A stretch of 32,981 nucleotides of DNA, taken from the NCBI GenBank assembly GCA_020054065.1, contig JAGVLX010000038.1, positions 1 to 32,981 of the forward strand. Reading direction: 5' to 3'. Position 1 is the first letter of the stretch. Every line of letters starts with the position of its first letter. Of the stretch, positions 31,419 through 32,981 are shown piece after piece. Position numbers and translations under genes: made by a program. The DNA is from Parachlamydiales bacterium. GTDB lineage: Bacteria > Chlamydiota > Chlamydiia > Chlamydiales > JAEYWL01. The notes beneath the pieces were generated by a model. The model was not told the DNA's origin and did no database searches. It worked only from the letters and a program-made list of their open reading frames with translations.

Positions 31419-32675
31419 ATGAAGTTGCGTTTCCTCTGCCTGCTGCTCACCTCATTTACTCTGCATGCCTCCCAGCCGTTGAAAGTAGACGTTTCTGCCG
31501 AATCCGCCATCTTAATGAATGCGGATACGGGCGCCATTTTGTATGAAAAAAATAGTCGCATGCCTCAATACCCTGCCAGCACCACCAAGATTGCAACGGG
31601 AATCTACGCCCTTAAAATAAAGGGAAACGCACTCGACGACATTGTGACCGCAGAGCAGGAATCGATTGCCTCGATTAAGCCCGAAGCTAAGCGTAAAGCC
31701 AACTATAAAAACCCAGCCTATTGGGTGGAAACCGGCAGTTCTCACATCGGGATCAAAAAAGGGGAGAAAATGCCTTTGCGAGCGCTCCTTTACGGCTCTT
31801 TGATCGCCACCGCCAACGATGCTTCCAATGTGATCGCGCAACATGTCAGCGGATCCATTCCGGAATTTGTCAATCAGCTCAACGCCTACGTGCAAGAATT
31901 AGGATGCAAAGACACCCACTTTTGCAATCCGCATGGCTTGCATCATCCCGACCATAAAACAACCGCTTACGACTTAGCCTGGATGACGCGGGAAGCCTTA
32001 AAAAATCCCACATTCCTTGAAATCGTGGGAACAGTGCAATACATGCGGCCAAAAACGAATAAGCAAGAGCCTACCGTCATGGCGCAAACGAACCGGCTGT
32101 TAAAAAAAGGCCCCTATTACTACCCAAAAGCCATTGGCGTCAAAACTGGATATACCTCCGCCGCGCGCCATAATTTAGTGGCCGCCGCGCGGCATAATGG
32201 CCGCACCCTGATCGCGGTGATCATGAATGAAAACGAACGCAACAACATGTTCAAAACGGCGATTGATCTGTTTGAGGCCGCCTTCAATCAGCCGCAAGTC
32301 GAAAAAGTGCTGATTCCCGCCGGCCAGCAACCGTTTGTCTTGGATCTCCCTGGAGCGGCTCAGCCTGCAGCCACTTATGTCGAGCAGGCGGTGACGCTGC
32401 AATATTATCCGGCAGAAGAGCCCCAAATTAAGGCGCTGCTGGTATGGGAGAAAGAGGAACTGCCCATCCGCAAAGGAGACCAAATCGGCCGTATCGAGCT
32501 GAAAACTGGCGATGGCAGGCCCTATAAAACCGTCCCTTTACTGGCGGTAGAAGATGTGCATGCCTCCTGGAGCCACCGATTAAGCGCCTTTTTTGGCGGA
32601 TATGGCCTTTGGCTGCTAGGAGCAATCGTCGGAGCCGTTTTACTGTTTATCTTCTGGAACCGGTCCAAGCCGTAA
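31419..32675 (+). CDS. dacF: D-alanyl-D-alanine carboxypeptidase (DacF/PBP5-type)
   Basis: The 418-residue protein has a signal peptide (MKLRFLCLLLTSFTLHA), then the penicillin-binding fold with the nucleophile motif STTK (Ser54-Lys57) and KTG (242-244). The usual SxN motif is TAN here (Thr131-Asn133). The C-terminus has a Pro-rich beta domain and a hydrophobic anchor (LWLLGAIVGAVLLFIFW) followed by basic residues. It trims the terminal D-alanine from peptidoglycan stem peptides, consistent with the thin, division-linked peptidoglycan of chlamydiae. It matches CT551 by order. AGGA precedes the ATG. Its last 36 bases overlap the 3' end of the convergent ksgA gene. Confidence 0.93.
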   Translation: MKLRFLCLLLTSFTLHASQPLKVDVSAESAILMNADTGAILYEKNSRMPQYPASTTKIATGIYALKIKGNALDDIVTAEQESIASIKPEAKRKANYKNPAYWVETGSSHIGIKKGEKMPLRALLYGSLIATANDASNVIAQHVSGSIPEFVNQLNAYVQELGCKDTHFCNPHGLHHPDHKTTAYDLAWMTREALKNPTFLEIVGTVQYMRPKTNKQEPTVMAQTNRLLKKGPYYYPKAIGVKTGYTSAARHNLVAAARHNGRTLIAVIMNENERNNMFKTAIDLFEAAFNQPQVEKVLIPAGQQPFVLDLPGAAQPAATYVEQAVTLQYYPAEEPQIKALLVWEKEELPIRKGDQIGRIELKTGDGRPYKTVPLLAVEDVHASWSHRLSAFFGGYGLWLLGAIVGAVLLFIFWNRSKP

Positions 32676-32981
32676 AAACAGCTGCTTGAAATCCCGGAAA
32701 GAGAGTGCATCAGGACGCGCATGAGGATCGATCCCTGATTCTTTTAAGGTTGTTGCGACCCTTTCGGATCCATAATATTTTCCCAGGGAGGAGCGCACCG
32801 TTTTGCGGCGCTGCTCAAAAGCAAGTTTGGCAAATAGGAAAAACGGACCCGGATTGTCTACCCCCTCCAAAGGCTGCAGAGTGAGGGACATGACCGCTGA
32901 GTCCACATTCGGCTGCGGATAAAAGCAGCGACGGCTGACCCCAAAGGCGTACCGGAGAGTGCTATAGGCCAGATCGGAAGA
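32640..32981 (-). CDS. ksgA: 16S rRNA dimethyladenosine transferase KsgA, C-terminal part
   Basis: The gene runs off the right edge; only the C-terminal part is present. The frame continues through a GTG at 32906, which is not a start, to the edge. Recognisable is RCFYPQPNVDSAV, the KsgA motif before the C-terminal helical domain, then FFLFAKLAFEQRRKTVRSSL, the family's (A)F.QRRKT.RN-like segment, and a final DFKQLFLRLG. KsgA dimethylates two adenines near the 3' end of 16S rRNA. The residues encoded by the last 11 bases may be artificial, because those bases match a sequencing adapter. The 3' end overlaps dacF by 36 bases. Confidence 0.9.
   Translation of the reverse strand, partial: SSDLAYSTLRYAFGVSRRCFYPQPNVDSAVMSLTLQPLEGVDNPGPFFLFAKLAFEQRRKTVRSSLGKYYGSERVATTLKESGIDPHARPDALSFRDFKQLFLRLGPVPEDKQ

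Noticed and set aside
32640-32906. Complete 88-residue gene starting at GTG 32906
   Set aside because: The frame continues upstream with KsgA sequence to the edge; this is the end of a partial ksgA.

Overview
The window looks like a piece of a chlamydial genome from the amoeba-associated (Parachlamydiales-type) branch. The main reason is gene order. Positions 20539-32675 carry a UhpC-type sugar-phosphate antiporter, dnaE, exported proteins, a TPR lipoprotein-pathway protein, an LptE-like lipoprotein, an RsbW-like ATPase, a small CT550-position protein and a DacF-type carboxypeptidase. This is the Chlamydia trachomatis CT544-CT551 order as I remember it. Positions 12274-17662 carry two CNNM/CorC-like membrane proteins, a NifS-like cysteine desulfurase and a PP2C phosphatase, matching CT256-CT259. 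Genes between and left of these blocks (Ni-SOD, aquaporin, APH(6)-like kinase, bicupin, DapA-family aldolase, two Nudix proteins) are accessory relative to Chlamydia and suit a larger-genome environmental relative. Genus is not decided here.

Left part (1-9840): a DUF1653 protein and a large unrecognised protein lead to a convergent repeat-hairpin. Next comes a minus-strand run of alpha/beta hydrolase, DapA-family aldolase, methyltransferase and a frameshifted ArsC/Spx-like gene. An exported Nudix protein and a PfkB-family kinase run on the plus strand, converging on an aquaporin. A tight minus-strand group (CYTH protein, exported hydrolase, APH(6)-like kinase) follows a tRNA-Leu(UAG) with a good promoter.

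Middle (9841-20540): a second Nudix protein, a Ser/Pro-rich protein with a deaminase-like C-terminal half, and an exported nickel superoxide dismutase whose N-terminal nickel hook is intact. Then a FtsB-like coiled-coil protein is coupled to two CNNM/CorC-like genes, followed by a lone membrane-associated hypothetical. A minus-strand series then carries cysteine desulfurase, PP2C phosphatase, CPBP protease, a lipoprotein and an FHA-domain membrane protein. PP2C plus FHA suggests Ser/Thr phospho-signalling.

Right part (20540-32981): the CT544-551-like block, with a tandem pair of exported paralogs, a bicupin and a structured intergenic element inserted. The window ends inside ksgA, and its last 11 bases match a sequencing-adapter start, so the edge is probably a contig end.

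The least explained signal is a set of intergenic repeats built from degenerate 9-bp units, mostly arranged as inverted arms. They occur at 2223-2297, 5476-5520, 20235-20333, 25655-25776, 26468-26512 and 31214-31325. The units differ in sequence between loci but keep the same period and layout. One copy has run into the 3' end of a coding sequence, where it encodes a three-residue repeat.
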